From Georgenia muralis (GTDB lineage: Bacteria; Actinomycetota; Actinomycetes; Actinomycetales; Actinomycetaceae), in the NCBI RefSeq assembly GCF_003814705.1, contig NZ_RKRA01000001.1, positions 124,001 through 188,000 of the forward strand: DNA of 64,000 nt, given 5' to 3'. The translations under genes and the position numbers were made by a program. The notes below the pieces were generated by a model that was given only the letters and a program-made list of their open reading frames with translations, searched no databases and was not told where the DNA came from. Each line of letters opens with the position of its first letter. Within the stretch, counting starts at the first letter, position 1. Positions 10,254 through 19,641 of this stretch are shown piece by piece.

Positions 10254-11507
10254 TCACCCCCGCCCGGTCGCGAGCCTTCCCACCTCGGCGGGGTCGAGAC
10301 CGGCCGAGCGCAGCTCCTCTCCGTCCACGGCGCCGCAGTCGAGACCGCGGCGGAGGAACCACGCCAGCGCGCGCGCCGTGGCCGGCTCGTCGAGGACGCC
10401 GCCCGCGGCACCGTCGAGGTAGGCGCGCAGCCGGTCCGTGGCCGCGGCGAGGCCCTCGCGGTAGAACGCGTACGTCGCGGCGAACCGGCTGGGCAGCTGG
10501 GCGGGGTGGAGGTCCCAGCCCTGGTAGTAGCCCCGCTCGAGCGAGCGCCGGACGAGCCGGCCGTGCAGCGACCAGGCCTCGCGCACCCGGCCCGGCCCGC
10601 CCACCGGCAGGACGTTCGTGGAGCCGTCGGACAGGCGCACGCCGGTGCCGGCCGCGGCGAGCTGCATGACGGCCTTGGCGTGGTCGGCGGCGGGGTGCTC
10701 CATGGACTGGTGGGCCGCGGCGATCCCCAGGGCCGCGGAGTAGTCGTAGGTCCCGTAGTGCAGCCCGCTCACCCGCCCGGCCCCCGCGTGCACCATGGCC
10801 GCGACCGGGGCCGTGCCGTCGGCGCCGAGGATCGCCTGCGGGGTCTCGACCTGGACCTCGAAGCGCAGACGCCCCGGCGCCAGCCCGTGCGCCCGCTCGA
10901 TGGCCGCGCAGACGAGGACCATCGCCCGGACCTGGTCGACCGACGTCACCTTGGGCAGGGTCACGACGAGGCCGCCCGGCAGGTCCCCGGAGCCGGCCAG
11001 GCCGGAGAGGAACAGGTCGAGGGTGCGCAGGCCGCGCGCGCGGGTGGGCCGTTCGAGGCTCTTGAACCGGATCCCCACGAAGGGCGTGGCGGTGCCCGCG
11101 TCCAGCTCGGCCCGCAGGTGGCGCGCGGCGGCGACGGCGACGTCGTCCTCGGCGTCGCCGTGGTCGCCGTAGCCGTCCTCGAGGTCGATGCGCAGGTCCT
11201 CGACCGGCTCCCGCCCGAGCTTCTCCCCCACCCGCCGCGCGACCTCCTCGCGCAGCGGGTCCGCCACACCCACCGCCTCGACGAGCGCCGCCGGGCCGCC
11301 CGCGGCGTCGACCGCCTCCAGCGCCTCGCGACCCCAGTCCTGCGCCAGACCCGCCCGGTAGCGGTCGGCGGGCACGTAGACGGTGTGGACCGGCTGGCGG
11401 GAGCCGTCGTCGCCCGGGTAGGCCCCGGCGAGGTGGGCGTCGGCCGCGGAGAGGAGCTCGTCGACGGCGGCGAGGTCCGCGCCGCCCAGGACCGTGCGGG
11501 CCGTCAC
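10254..11507 (-). CDS. DUF6986-type aldolase/citrate-lyase superfamily protein
   Basis: 417 aa, related to the HpcH/HpaI aldolase and citrate lyase beta superfamily (PEP/pyruvate TIM barrels). The RIDLEDGYGDHGDAEDD segment near residue 95 supplies acidic residues of the metal-binding type. FVGIRFKSLE, LPKVTSVDQV and RFEVQVETPQAIL are the other core strands. It starts with GTG inside the stop of the malic enzyme gene (GTGA overlap), so the two are coupled. The family's reaction is not known to me; its site between malic enzyme and hyi suggests a step on a C2-C4 acid of glyoxylate metabolism. Family assignment is good, function open. Confidence 0.75.
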   Translation of the reverse strand: MTARTVLGGADLAAVDELLSAADAHLAGAYPGDDGSRQPVHTVYVPADRYRAGLAQDWGREALEAVDAAGGPAALVEAVGVADPLREEVARRVGEKLGREPVEDLRIDLEDGYGDHGDAEDDVAVAAARHLRAELDAGTATPFVGIRFKSLERPTRARGLRTLDLFLSGLAGSGDLPGGLVVTLPKVTSVDQVRAMVLVCAAIERAHGLAPGRLRFEVQVETPQAILGADGTAPVAAMVHAGAGRVSGLHYGTYDYSAALGIAAAHQSMEHPAADHAKAVMQLAAAGTGVRLSDGSTNVLPVGGPGRVREAWSLHGRLVRRSLERGYYQGWDLHPAQLPSRFAATYAFYREGLAAATDRLRAYLDGAAGGVLDEPATARALAWFLRRGLDCGAVDGEELRSAGLDPAEVGRLATGRG

Positions 11508-12919
11508 CGCTCGGCCTCGGCGGCGGACCCGCCCTTCTCGGCCACCGTCTGCGAGCGCACGGCCTCGGCGACGGCCTCGGCCACGCGGTGGTCGAAGACG
11601 CCGGGGATGATGAAGGCGCCGTTGCGCTCGTCGTCGCCGACGACCTCGGCGATGGCCACGGCCGCCACCCGCAGCATCTCGTCGCTGATGACGTGGGCGC
11701 CGGCGTCGAGCAGGCCGCGGAAGAGACCGGGGAAGGCCAGGACGTTGTTGATCTGGTTCGGGTAGTCCGACCGGCCGGTCGCCACGACCGCGGCCGTCTC
11801 GCCCGCGTCGATGGGGTCGACCTCGGGGGTGGGGTTGGCCAGGGCGAACACGATGGCGTCGTCGTTCATGGTGGCGACGTCGGCGCCTGTGAGGATGTTG
11901 CCGGCGGAGACGCCGATGAAGACGTCGGCCCCGGCCATGCCCTCCTTGAGCGTCCCCGTGAAGCCCTCCTCGTTGGTGTTCTCCGCGATCCAGCGCCGGT
12001 ACACGTCGCCGTTGGTCTCCCCGCGGTGCAGGGCGCCGTTGCGGCCGAAGCCGATGACGTGCCGGGCCCCCTGGGCCTTGAGCAGCCGGATGATCGCGCT
12101 GCCCGCGGCGCCGACGCCGGAGACGACGATGCGCACGTCCTCGAGCTTCTTGTCCACGACCTTGAGGGCGTTGATGAGCGCGGCGAGGACGACGATGGCG
12201 GTGCCGTGCTGGTCGTCGTGGAAGACGGGGATGTCGAGCTCCTCGCGCAGCCGCGCCTCGATCTCGAAGCACCGCGGGGCCGAGATGTCCTCGAGGTTGA
12301 CCCCGCCGTAGACCGGTGCCAGGGCCTTGACGATGGAGATGATCTCCTCGGTGTCCTTGGTGTCCAGGCACACCGGCCACGCGTCGACCCCGCCGAACTC
12401 CTTGAACAGCGCCGCCTTGCCCTCCATGACCGGCAGCGCCGCCGCGGGGCCGATGTCGCCCAGGCCGAGGACGGCGGTGCCGTCGGTGACGACGGCGACG
12501 GTGTTGCGCTTGATGGTCAGGCGCCGGGCGTCCTCAGGCTTCTCGGCGATGGCCAGGCACACCCGTGCGACGCCCGGGGTGTAGGCGCGCGAGAGGTCGC
12601 GGCGGGTCTTGAGCGGGACCTTCGCGTTGACCTCGATCTTGCCGCCGAGGTGCATGAGGAAGGTCGAGTCGGACCACTTCAGGACGTGCACGCCCTCGAG
12701 GGCGTTGAGGGCCGCGACGACCCGCTCGCCGTGCTCGGTGTCCACGGTGTCGCAGGTGACGTCGACGATGAGCTTCGTCGGGGTGGAGTGGGCGATGTCC
12801 ACGCCCATCACTGCGGCGCCGGCCTCGGCGACGGTCGAGACGACGGTCGACGTGGCGCGCTGGGAGGCGGGGACCTCCACCCGCAGGGTGATGGTGTAGC
12901 TGGGGCTGGGCATGACCAT
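11504..12919 (-). CDS. NAD(P)-dependent malic enzyme with N-terminal ACT domain
   Basis: 471 aa. The first 80-90 residues form an ACT-like regulatory domain ([17 protein letters not shown]...). The catalytic part follows: [12 protein letters not shown], the metal/substrate segment [24 protein letters not shown], and the dinucleotide fold [16 protein letters not shown]. It decarboxylates malate to pyruvate. The ATG at 12919 has an AGGAACGAG ribosome site about 10 nt upstream; an internal ATG lies six bases in. Coupled to malate synthase it would turn glyoxylate plus acetyl-CoA into pyruvate. It is divergent from the IclR-type regulator and shares that gene's operator region. Confidence 0.93.
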   Translation of the reverse strand: MVMPSPSYTITLRVEVPASQRATSTVVSTVAEAGAAVMGVDIAHSTPTKLIVDVTCDTVDTEHGERVVAALNALEGVHVLKWSDSTFLMHLGGKIEVNAKVPLKTRRDLSRAYTPGVARVCLAIAEKPEDARRLTIKRNTVAVVTDGTAVLGLGDIGPAAALPVMEGKAALFKEFGGVDAWPVCLDTKDTEEIISIVKALAPVYGGVNLEDISAPRCFEIEARLREELDIPVFHDDQHGTAIVVLAALINALKVVDKKLEDVRIVVSGVGAAGSAIIRLLKAQGARHVIGFGRNGALHRGETNGDVYRRWIAENTNEEGFTGTLKEGMAGADVFIGVSAGNILTGADVATMNDDAIVFALANPTPEVDPIDAGETAAVVATGRSDYPNQINNVLAFPGLFRGLLDAGAHVISDEMLRVAAVAIAEVVGDDERNGAFIIPGVFDHRVAEAVAEAVRSQTVAEKGGSAAEAER

Positions 12920-12967
12920 GGCGTTCTCGTTCCTGTCGGGCGGGGGCGACGTCGTCACCGCCGGTGA

Positions 12968-13003
12968 TTTCGTTATCTGGAAGACTAGTTCTGCCAAGCG
13001 AAC
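12968..13003. promoter_or_regulatory. Paired operator between malic enzyme and regulator genes
   Basis: Site 1 at 12968-12982 is TTTCGTTATCTGGAA and site 2 at 12989-13003 is TTCTGCCAAGCGAAC, again 21 bp apart. They lie in the 152-bp divergent gap, 49 bp above the malic enzyme start and about 70-100 bp above the regulator start. This position suits both control of the malic enzyme operon and autoregulation. Confidence 0.65.
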
Positions 13004-13071
13004 TCTGGTAGGCATTGTGGTGGCAGGACGTGGGTGGAGCCGGTTCCCGCCGGCAGCAGGAGGAGCAGCAG

Positions 13072-13824
13072 GTGGCGAGCAACCAGGGCGTGCAGTCGGT
13101 GGACCGGGCGATCGACCTCCTCGAGGCGATGACCGACCTCGGCGGCGACGCCACCCTCAGCGAGCTGGCGGCGGCCTCGGGTCTGCCGATGCCGACCATC
13201 CACCGGCTCATGCGCACTCTCGTCGCCCGCGGCTACGCCCGACAGGCGCCCTCCCGCCGCTACACCCTCGGCCCCAACCTCATCCGGCTCGGCGAGGGGG
13301 CCGGCCGACAGCTCGGCGCCGGGGCCCGGCCGCACCTCGAGCAGGTGGCGCGCGAGCTCGGCGAGACGGTCAACCTCGCGATGATCGACCGCGACATGGC
13401 CGTCTACGTCGCGCAGGCCGCCTCCGGGCACTCGATGAGGATGTTCACCGAGGTGGGACGCCGGGTGTTCTGCCACTGCACCGGCGTGGGCAAGGCCGTG
13501 CTCGCCCAGCTCCCCGACCAGACGGTCCGCGAGATCGTCGCGCGCGCGGGGATGCCGGCCCAGACCGAGCTGTCCATCACCGACCCGGACGCGCTCATCG
13601 CCGAGCTCGACCGGATCCGCGCCCAGGGCTACGCCGTCGACGACGGCGAGCAGGAGCTGGGGGTGCGGTGCTACGCGGTCGCCGTGCCCGACGCGCCCAC
13701 CCCGGCCGCGGTGTCCATCTCCGGGCCCGCGGTGCGGGTGACCGACACGTTCGGCGAACGGGCGGTCCCGGTGCTGCAGGAGGTCGCCGCCCGCATCACG
13801 GCCGAGCTGCTCGGGACCCACTGA
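13072..13824 (+). CDS. IclR-family transcriptional regulator (probable regulator of purine/glyoxylate genes)
   Basis: 250 aa. The N-terminal winged helix-turn-helix covers SVDRAIDLLEAM...LSELAAASGLPMPTIHRLMRTL (residues 7-50). The C-terminal IclR effector domain includes the CHCTGVGKAVLAQLP segment near 140 and GYAVDDGEQELGVRCYAVAV near 185. The GTG at 13072 sits just behind AGGAGG, so the longer upstream frame is not used. E. coli AllR and Streptomyces AllR are IclR members that control allantoin genes; AllR of E. coli responds to glyoxylate. This gene sits inside such a cluster, so an AllR-like role is likely but inferred. Confidence 0.9.
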   Translation: MASNQGVQSVDRAIDLLEAMTDLGGDATLSELAAASGLPMPTIHRLMRTLVARGYARQAPSRRYTLGPNLIRLGEGAGRQLGAGARPHLEQVARELGETVNLAMIDRDMAVYVAQAASGHSMRMFTEVGRRVFCHCTGVGKAVLAQLPDQTVREIVARAGMPAQTELSITDPDALIAELDRIRAQGYAVDDGEQELGVRCYAVAVPDAPTPAAVSISGPAVRVTDTFGERAVPVLQEVAARITAELLGTH

Positions 13825-13833
13825 CCGCCCCGC

Positions 13834-14760
13834 TCAGCAGAAGCCGGTCACGCTCGCCCAGGCGCGCGGCTCCGGGGCGACGTCGGTGCGGCGCACCTCG
13901 GCCTCGATGAGCCCGTACGGCCGGTCCGCCGCGTAGAAGACCTCGCCGGGGTTGTCCAGGCCGAAGGGCTCCAGGTCCACGAGGAAGTGGTGGAGGTTCG
14001 GCATGGAGAAGCGGATCTCCCCGATCTCGCCGTGCTCGGCCAGCACCCGCTCGCCCATCCGGTACAGCGTCTGCTGGAGGGCGAGGGAGTGGACGTCGGC
14101 GAAGGTCTCGAGCATGATCCGGCGGACGTCGGCGAAGACCGCGTCGTAGTCGACCTCACCGAGGTAGCGCCAGCGTGCCGTCACCGACGTCGCGAGGATC
14201 CGGTCGGTCGTCTCGGGCAGCGTCGTGTAACGGTCCTTCGGGAACCCGTGGAACTCCGACCCGGTGGACTTCAGCACCGCCAGGTCCTCCAGCCCCGCCA
14301 CGACGAAGACGTCGTCGCCGTCGCGCTGGACGACGGCGGTGCGGGTCTCGGTGCCGCCCCGGACGAAGGCGTGGTCGTGCGTGCCGTCGGTGACGTGGGA
14401 CGTCAGGGCGCTCGGGATGCGGTCCCAGGTGTACTGCTGGACCGCCCACCGCCCGCCGGTCACCCAGTCGAAGGACGACGTGAAGTGCTCGGCCAGGCGC
14501 AGGGCGAACGCCTCGGGCGCGCCCACGCCGTCGCGGGCGAGGGCGAACACGGTGTTCTTCTGGGTGTCGGTCGGGACGACCGGGGCGTTGTCACCCTCGG
14601 TGTGGGCGACCGTGAACTCCCCGCGCAGCTGGGACGTGACCGACAGGTCCGTGATGCGGTGCCGCTCGGTGTCGCGGTCGATGCGCACCAGCCGCACCTC
14701 GGCCTTGCCGTACTGGTTCTCGCCCAGCGCGATCGTGGGCGTCGCCGTGCTCTCGGTCAT
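13834..14760 (-). CDS. uox: Urate oxidase (uricase)
   Basis: 308 aa, normal for cofactor-free uricase, which oxidises urate with O2 to 5-hydroxyisourate. The tunnelling-fold repeats are visible: ENQYGKAEVRLVRI near residue 14, the catalytic Thr segment VPTDTQKNTVFAL near 63, FTSSFDWVTGGRWAVQQY near 95, and the C-terminal half with FSMPNLHHFLVDLEPFGLDN. It follows uraH by 34 bp in the operon uraD-uraH-uox, whose products act in the reverse order of the genes. Its stop faces the regulator gene 9 bp away. Confidence 0.97.
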   Translation of the reverse strand: MTESTATPTIALGENQYGKAEVRLVRIDRDTERHRITDLSVTSQLRGEFTVAHTEGDNAPVVPTDTQKNTVFALARDGVGAPEAFALRLAEHFTSSFDWVTGGRWAVQQYTWDRIPSALTSHVTDGTHDHAFVRGGTETRTAVVQRDGDDVFVVAGLEDLAVLKSTGSEFHGFPKDRYTTLPETTDRILATSVTARWRYLGEVDYDAVFADVRRIMLETFADVHSLALQQTLYRMGERVLAEHGEIGEIRFSMPNLHHFLVDLEPFGLDNPGEVFYAADRPYGLIEAEVRRTDVAPEPRAWASVTGFC

Positions 14761-14794
14761 GCTCGCTCCTCGGTGGTCCGGTCTCGGGCGGCGC

Positions 14795-15133
14795 TCAGCT
14801 GCCGCGGTAGGTGGTGTACGCGAACGGGCTCAGCAGGAGCGGGACGTGGTAGTGGTCCCGCCCCTCCTCGACCCGGAAGTCGACGGTGACCTGCGGGTAG
14901 AAGGTCTCGGTACCCCGGGCGGCGAAGTACCGCCCCGTGGCCAGGACCAGACGGTAGGTCCCCGGCTCCAGCCGGGCGGGCCCGAGCTCGTGGCAGCGCC
15001 CGTCGGCGTCGGTCACGGCGGCGGCCACCTCGGTGGTGCCGGCGCCGTCGTGACGGGCCAGGGACACCGCGACGCCCGCAGCGGGCACGCCGGCGACGGC
15101 GTCGAGGACGTGGGTCGTGACGTGCGAGGTCAC
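14795..15133 (-). CDS. uraH: 5-hydroxyisourate hydrolase (transthyretin-like)
   Basis: 112 aa, the typical size. It hydrolyses 5-hydroxyisourate to OHCU. The N-terminal signature VTTHVLDAVAGVPAAGVAV carries the active-site His, FYPQVTVDFRV.....HYHVPLLLSPFAYTTY follows, and the protein ends in the diagnostic YRGS tetrapeptide. The GTG start overlaps the uraD stop by 4 nt (GTGA), so translation is coupled. It acts between uricase and OHCU decarboxylase. Confidence 0.97.
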   Translation of the reverse strand: MTSHVTTHVLDAVAGVPAAGVAVSLARHDGAGTTEVAAAVTDADGRCHELGPARLEPGTYRLVLATGRYFAARGTETFYPQVTVDFRVEEGRDHYHVPLLLSPFAYTTYRGS

Positions 15134-15636
15134 GACAGCTCTCCCTCGAGCCTGAGGACGGCGATCTCGCGCAGCTGCTCGGCGGCCACCCGACGCTCCG
15201 TGGCAGGGTCGTTGCCCAGGCGCTCCTCGAGCGCCGCGAGGATCTCCGCGGCGTCCCGGCCGGCCGCCCGGATGAGGAAGACGTGGCCGAACCGGTCCTC
15301 GTACCTCCGGTTGCCCTCCTCGAGCCGCCGCGCGCTCTCCGGGTCCACGCCGACGCCGGCCTGCTCGCGCCGGGAGTGCTCCGCGTCGCGCCCGACCGTG
15401 GTCGGGCGCTGCCCGATGCGCGGGTGCCGGGCCAGGGCGGCGCCGACCTCGTCGTCGGTGAACGGCACCGCCGATCCGCGTGCGCGCTCGAGGGCGGCGG
15501 CGACGTCGGGGTACGGTCGCCCCGCAGCCACGTCCCGCGCCCACCGGGGCACCGCCGCACAGCTCATCGCGGTGGCGAGCGCGTCCTCCGGCGAGGCGCC
15601 GTTGAACCGCGCGAGACCGTCGGGCAGGTCGACCAT
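15130..15636 (-). CDS. uraD: OHCU decarboxylase
   Basis: 168 aa. It decarboxylates 2-oxo-4-hydroxy-4-carboxy-5-ureidoimidazoline to S-allantoin. Family features are LARFNGASPEDALATAMSCAAVPRWARDV at the N-terminus, the catalytic His in LARHPRIGQRP near residue 75, and YEDRFGHVFLIRAAGRDAAEIL near 120. The ATG at 15636 was chosen because a longer frame upstream would run through the operator. It is the first gene of the uraD-uraH-uox operon. Confidence 0.95.
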   Translation of the reverse strand: MVDLPDGLARFNGASPEDALATAMSCAAVPRWARDVAAGRPYPDVAAALERARGSAVPFTDDEVGAALARHPRIGQRPTTVGRDAEHSRREQAGVGVDPESARRLEEGNRRYEDRFGHVFLIRAAGRDAAEILAALEERLGNDPATERRVAAEQLREIAVLRLEGELS

Positions 15637-15999
15637 TCCGTCCCCACTTCCGTCTGCCGGAACGTAAGTTCCGTGGCATGAATCCAAGCGTGTCGGCCCA
15701 CCGCTGTCAAGGCCGCGCGGGCGGGAAATCGCCGAGAATGTCCGTCGAGGGAAACCCGGCGGTGCGCCACCGCGGCCGGCGGCGGGCTGTTCCATTTCGC
15801 CTCCCTTCAGGGGATCTCCGCAGGTCAGGCGGTCGGATGGCCGTTCGCGGGAGAAGGGGCCCCCACGCCTCGGGAGGGGACGAGCAGGGAATTTACGGCG
15901 GACCGGGACTTTCGCCCCAAGAATCGGACATTGCGCCCTGCCACGATTCATGTCAAGAGCCACCACACGGCTCACCCGCTGCTCACAAGGAGAGCAACC
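15637..15999. other. 363-bp divergent intergenic region
   Basis: The 3' part of this region (next to uraD) holds the paired operator at 15648-15683. The rest, up to the DoxX-like gene, has no ORF with family signatures. An AAGGAG ribosome site lies just ahead of 16000. I see no further structured element. Confidence 0.5.
15648..15683 (-). promoter_or_regulatory. Paired operator upstream of uraD-uraH-uox
   Basis: Site 1 at 15648-15662 is TTCCGTCTGCCGGAA, with perfect 5-bp arms; site 2 at 15669-15683 is TTCCGTGGCATGAAT. The 21-bp offset matches the other three promoters. Site 1 begins 12 bp above the ATG of uraD. An additional palindrome, GGAACGTAAGTTCC, bridges the two sites. Confidence 0.75.
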
Positions 16000-16545
16000 A
16001 TGGCAACTGCAACCCCGAACCGTACCGCCGCAGGGACGACGATGTTCCAGGAGGAGATCGTCACCTCCTCGGCCGTCCGCAAGACCCTCGCCGTCGGCCG
16101 CATCATCATCGGCTGGACCTTCCTCTGGGCCTTCGTCGACAAGCTGTTCGGCCTGGGCTTCGCGACACCGTCCGAGCGCGCCTGGATCAACGGCGGCAGC
16201 CCCGCCCAGGGGTACATGTCGGGCATCGAGGGCCCGTTCGCCGGCCTCTTCCAGGTCTTCGCCAACCCGGTCGGCGACTTCCTCTTCATGTTCGGCCTCG
16301 CCGGGATCGGCATCGCGATGGTCGTCGGCGCAGGTCTGAAGATCGCTGCGGTCGGCGGCTCACTCCTGCTGTTCTTCATGTACCTGTCCCAGTTCCCCGC
16401 CGCTCTCGGCGGCACCAACCCGATCACCACATCCCACTGGCTCGAGGCTGCGGCTCTGGTCATCTCCGCGGTCACGCTCTCCGGTGACACCTGGGGCCTG
16501 GGCAAGTGGTGGGCCGGCAAGGTCGGCAACGGCTGGCTCCGCTGA
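16000..16545 (+). CDS. DoxX-like membrane protein
   Basis: 181 aa with four hydrophobic segments: around residues 22-45 (LAVGRIIIGWTFLWAFVDKLFGLGF), 80-95, 100-130 and 145-165. The arrangement resembles the DoxX/thiosulfate:quinone oxidoreductase large-subunit family. A periplasmic-side loop carries GGSPAQGYMSG...GPFAGLF, typical of actinobacterial members. An AAGGAG site lies 10 nt before the ATG. It stands alone, followed by a strong terminator. No substrate can be assigned. Confidence 0.75.
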   Translation: MATATPNRTAAGTTMFQEEIVTSSAVRKTLAVGRIIIGWTFLWAFVDKLFGLGFATPSERAWINGGSPAQGYMSGIEGPFAGLFQVFANPVGDFLFMFGLAGIGIAMVVGAGLKIAAVGGSLLLFFMYLSQFPAALGGTNPITTSHWLEAAALVISAVTLSGDTWGLGKWWAGKVGNGWLR

Positions 16546-16568
16546 CACTCGCGACGTCCTGAACGCCA

Positions 16569-16601
16569 GCGGGGCCCCGGTCCTCACGACCGGGGCCCCG
16601 C
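16569..16601. terminator. Bidirectional terminator hairpin
   Basis: A perfect 14-bp stem (GCGGGGCCCCGGTC and its complement) with a CTCAC loop lies between the converging DoxX-like and gatB genes. The U-tract is poor, as is usual in this GC range. Confidence 0.75.
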
Positions 16602-16639
16602 TCCGTTCTCGTCGCGCGACGGCGCCGCGCGGCGAAGGC

Positions 16640-18136
16640 TCAGCCGATGCGCGCCATGAGGATCTCGCGGACCCGGCCGGCGTCGGCCTGGCCGCGGGTG
16701 CTCTTCATGACGGCGCCGACGATCGCGCCCGCGGCCTGGACCTTGCCGCCGCGGATCTTCTGCACGACGTCGGGGTTGGCGGCGATGGCCTCGTCCACGG
16801 CCGCCTCGAGCGCGCCGTCGTCGGAGACGACCTCGAGCCCGCGGGCCACGACGACATCCTCCGGCGAACCCTCACCGGCGAGGACGCCCTCGAGGACCTG
16901 CCGCGCGAGCTTGTCGTTGATGCGGCCGGCCTCGACCAGGGCGGCCAGCGCGGCGACCTGGCCCGGGGTGACGGCCAGCTCCTCGAGGGTGACCCCGTCG
17001 TTCTTGGCGGTGCGGGACAGCTCGCCCATCCACCACTTGCGGGCCGCAGCCGGGCTCGCCCCCGCGGTCACGGTGGCCTCGACGAGGTCCCCGGCGCCGG
17101 CGTTGACGAGGTCGCGCATCTCCGCGTCGGTGAAGCCCCACTCCGCCTGGAGGCGCCGACGGCGCACGGCGGGCATCTCGGGCAGCGAGGCCCGGATCTC
17201 CTCGACCCACTCCCGGGGCGGGGCCAGCGGCACGAGGTCCGGCTCGGGGAAGTACCGGTAGTCCTCGGCATCGGACTTGACCCTGCCGGGTGAGGTGGTG
17301 CCCGAGTCCTCGTGCCAGTGCCGGGTCTCCTGGACCACGCTCTGCCCGGCGTCGAGCACGGCGGCCTGGCGCGAGATCTCGTGGCGCACGGCGCGCTCGA
17401 CGGAGCGGAAGGAGTTGACGTTCTTGGTCTCCGTCCGGGTGCCGAGCGGGGCGTCCGGGCTCGGGCGCAGGGAGACGTTGACGTCGGCCCGGACGTTGCC
17501 GCGCTCCATGCGCGCCTCCGAGACGCCCAGGGCGCGGAAGATGTCGCGCAGCGTGGCGACGTAGGCCCGGGCCACCTCCGGCGCACGCCGGCCGGCCCCC
17601 TCGATCGGCCGGGTGACGATCTCCACCAGGGGGATGCCCGCACGGTTGTAGTCCACGAGGGAGTACTCCGCCCCGTGGATGCGTCCGGTGGACCCGCCGA
17701 CGTGGGTGTTCTTCCCGGCGTCCTCCTCCATGTGGGCGCGCTCGATCTCCACCCGGAAGACCGTGCCGTCCTCGAGCTCGACGTCGAGGTGACCGTCGGC
17801 GGCGATGGGCTCGTCGTACTGGGAGGTCTGGAAGTTCTTCGGCACGTCGGGGTAGAAGTAGTTCTTCCGGGCGAAGCGGCACGTCTCGGCGATCCGGCAG
17901 TTCAGGGCCAGACCGATACGTACCGCGTACTCCACCGCCTTGCCGTTGACGACCGGCAGGGCGCCCGGCAGGCCGAGCGAGACCGGGGTGACGGCGGTGT
18001 TCGGCTCCGCGCCGAAGGTCTGCGGGGCGCCGTCGAACATCTTCGAGGCCGTGCCGAGCTCGACGTGGACCTCGATCCCCAGCACCGGGTCGTAGCGGTC
18101 GAGTGCCTCGTCGAGGTCCACCAGCGCCGCGCTCAT
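16640..18136 (-). CDS. gatB: Asp-tRNA(Asn)/Glu-tRNA(Gln) amidotransferase subunit B
   Basis: 498 aa, standard for GatB, the kinase and tRNA-binding subunit that activates Glu-tRNAGln or Asp-tRNAAsn for amidation. Seen: [19 protein letters not shown] near residue 18, [25 protein letters not shown] near 75, and [11 protein letters not shown] near 285, with a C-terminal Yqey-like tail ending in [17 protein letters not shown]. The ATG overlaps the gatA stop (ATGA). It is the last gene of the gatC-gatA-gatB operon. Confidence 0.98.
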   Translation of the reverse strand: MSAALVDLDEALDRYDPVLGIEVHVELGTASKMFDGAPQTFGAEPNTAVTPVSLGLPGALPVVNGKAVEYAVRIGLALNCRIAETCRFARKNYFYPDVPKNFQTSQYDEPIAADGHLDVELEDGTVFRVEIERAHMEEDAGKNTHVGGSTGRIHGAEYSLVDYNRAGIPLVEIVTRPIEGAGRRAPEVARAYVATLRDIFRALGVSEARMERGNVRADVNVSLRPSPDAPLGTRTETKNVNSFRSVERAVRHEISRQAAVLDAGQSVVQETRHWHEDSGTTSPGRVKSDAEDYRYFPEPDLVPLAPPREWVEEIRASLPEMPAVRRRRLQAEWGFTDAEMRDLVNAGAGDLVEATVTAGASPAAARKWWMGELSRTAKNDGVTLEELAVTPGQVAALAALVEAGRINDKLARQVLEGVLAGEGSPEDVVVARGLEVVSDDGALEAAVDEAIAANPDVVQKIRGGKVQAAGAIVGAVMKSTRGQADAGRVREILMARIG

Positions 18137-19641
18137 CGGGCCACCTCCAGCTCCGGGGCACGGCCGAGGATCGGCCCGCCCCACCTCTCCTCCAGCAGGC
18201 GCTCGAGCGCGCCCCCCACCCGGTAGAGCCGGGCGTCCTCACGCGCCGGGGCGAGGATCTGGAACCCGACGGGCAGGCCGTCGTCGCTCAGGCCGGCGGG
18301 CAGGGACATGCCGGGGATCCCGGCAAGGTTCGCCGGGATGGTCGCGACGTCGTTGAGATACATGGCGAGCGGGTCGTCGAGCTTCTCCCCCAGCCGGAAC
18401 GCCGTCGTCGGCGTGGTCGGCGAGACGAGGACGTCGGCCTGGTCGAACGCCGCCGCGAAGTCGCGCTGGATGAGGGTGCGCACCTTCTGCGCGGAGCCGT
18501 AGTAGGCGTCGAAGTAGCCCGCGGACAGCGCGTGCGTGCCGAGGATGACGCGGCGCTTGACCTCGTCGCCGAACCCGGCGCCGCGGGTGGCGGCCATGAC
18601 GCGCTCGGCGGTGGCCGGGCCGTCGGCCGGCTCGACCCGCAGCCCGAAGCGCATACCGTCGAACTTGGCGAGGTTCGACGAGCACTCGGCCGGCAGGATG
18701 AGGTAGTAGGCGGCCAGGGCGTAGTCGAAGCTCGGGCAGGAGACCTCCACGACCTCCGCGCCGGCCTGCTCGAGCAGGGCGACGGCCTCCTCGAACCGGG
18801 CGCGCACGCCCTCCTGGTAGCCCTCCCCGCCGAGCTCGCGCACGATGCCCACGCGCACGCCGGCGAGGTCACCGTCGCGGGCGGCGTCGGCGTAGCCGCG
18901 CGCCTGGCCCGGCAGGGAGGTCGAGTCCAGCGGGTCGTGCCCGCCGATGACCTCGTGCAGCAGGGCCGAGTCCAGCACGGTGCGCGAGACGGGCCCGGCC
19001 TGGTCCAGGGAGGAGGCCAGCGCGATGAGCCCGTAGCGCGAGACGGAGCCGTAGGTGGGCTTGACCCCGACCGTGCCGGTGACCGCGGCCGGCTGACGGA
19101 TGGACCCGCCCGTGTCGGTGCCGATGGCCAGCGGCGCCTCGTAGGCCGCGACCGCGGCCGCGGAGCCGCCGCCGGAGCCGCCCGGGATCCGGTCGAGGTC
19201 CCACGGGTTGTGCGTGTTGCCGTAGGCGGAGTGCTCCGTCGAGGAGCCCATGGCGAACTCGTCGAGGTTCGTCTTGCCGAGGATCGGCATGCCGGCGGCG
19301 CGCAGGCGGGTGACGACGGTGGCGTCGTAGGGCGGGACCCAGCCCTGGAGGATCTTCGAGCCGGCGGTGGTCACCTGCCCCTGGGTGACGACGATGTCCT
19401 TGACCGCGATCGGCACACCCGCGAGGGCGTGCAGCTCCTCCCCGGCGGCGCGACGGGCATCGACGTCCGCGGCCGTGGCCAGCGCCTCGTCGGTGTTGAC
19501 GTGGAGGAAGGCGTGGACGGCGCCGTCGACGGCGGCCGTGCGGTCCAGGTGGGCGCGCGTGACCTCGACGCTGGAGACGTCGCCGTCACGCAGGAGGGCG
19601 GCCAGCTCGGCCGCCGTCCGGCGCGTGAGGTCGGCGCTCAT
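18133..19641 (-). CDS. gatA: Asp-tRNA(Asn)/Glu-tRNA(Gln) amidotransferase subunit A
   Basis: 502 aa amidase-signature enzyme that releases ammonia from glutamine. The catalytic Lys is in [12 protein letters not shown] near residue 78. The Gly/Ser-rich block [14 protein letters not shown] is near 153 and the nucleophile Ser is in [12 protein letters not shown] near 175. The start overlaps the gatC stop by 4 nt. Order and overlaps are typical of actinobacterial gatCAB. Confidence 0.98.
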   Translation of the reverse strand: MSADLTRRTAAELAALLRDGDVSSVEVTRAHLDRTAAVDGAVHAFLHVNTDEALATAADVDARRAAGEELHALAGVPIAVKDIVVTQGQVTTAGSKILQGWVPPYDATVVTRLRAAGMPILGKTNLDEFAMGSSTEHSAYGNTHNPWDLDRIPGGSGGGSAAAVAAYEAPLAIGTDTGGSIRQPAAVTGTVGVKPTYGSVSRYGLIALASSLDQAGPVSRTVLDSALLHEVIGGHDPLDSTSLPGQARGYADAARDGDLAGVRVGIVRELGGEGYQEGVRARFEEAVALLEQAGAEVVEVSCPSFDYALAAYYLILPAECSSNLAKFDGMRFGLRVEPADGPATAERVMAATRGAGFGDEVKRRVILGTHALSAGYFDAYYGSAQKVRTLIQRDFAAAFDQADVLVSPTTPTTAFRLGEKLDDPLAMYLNDVATIPANLAGIPGMSLPAGLSDDGLPVGFQILAPAREDARLYRVGGALERLLEERWGGPILGRAPELEVAR

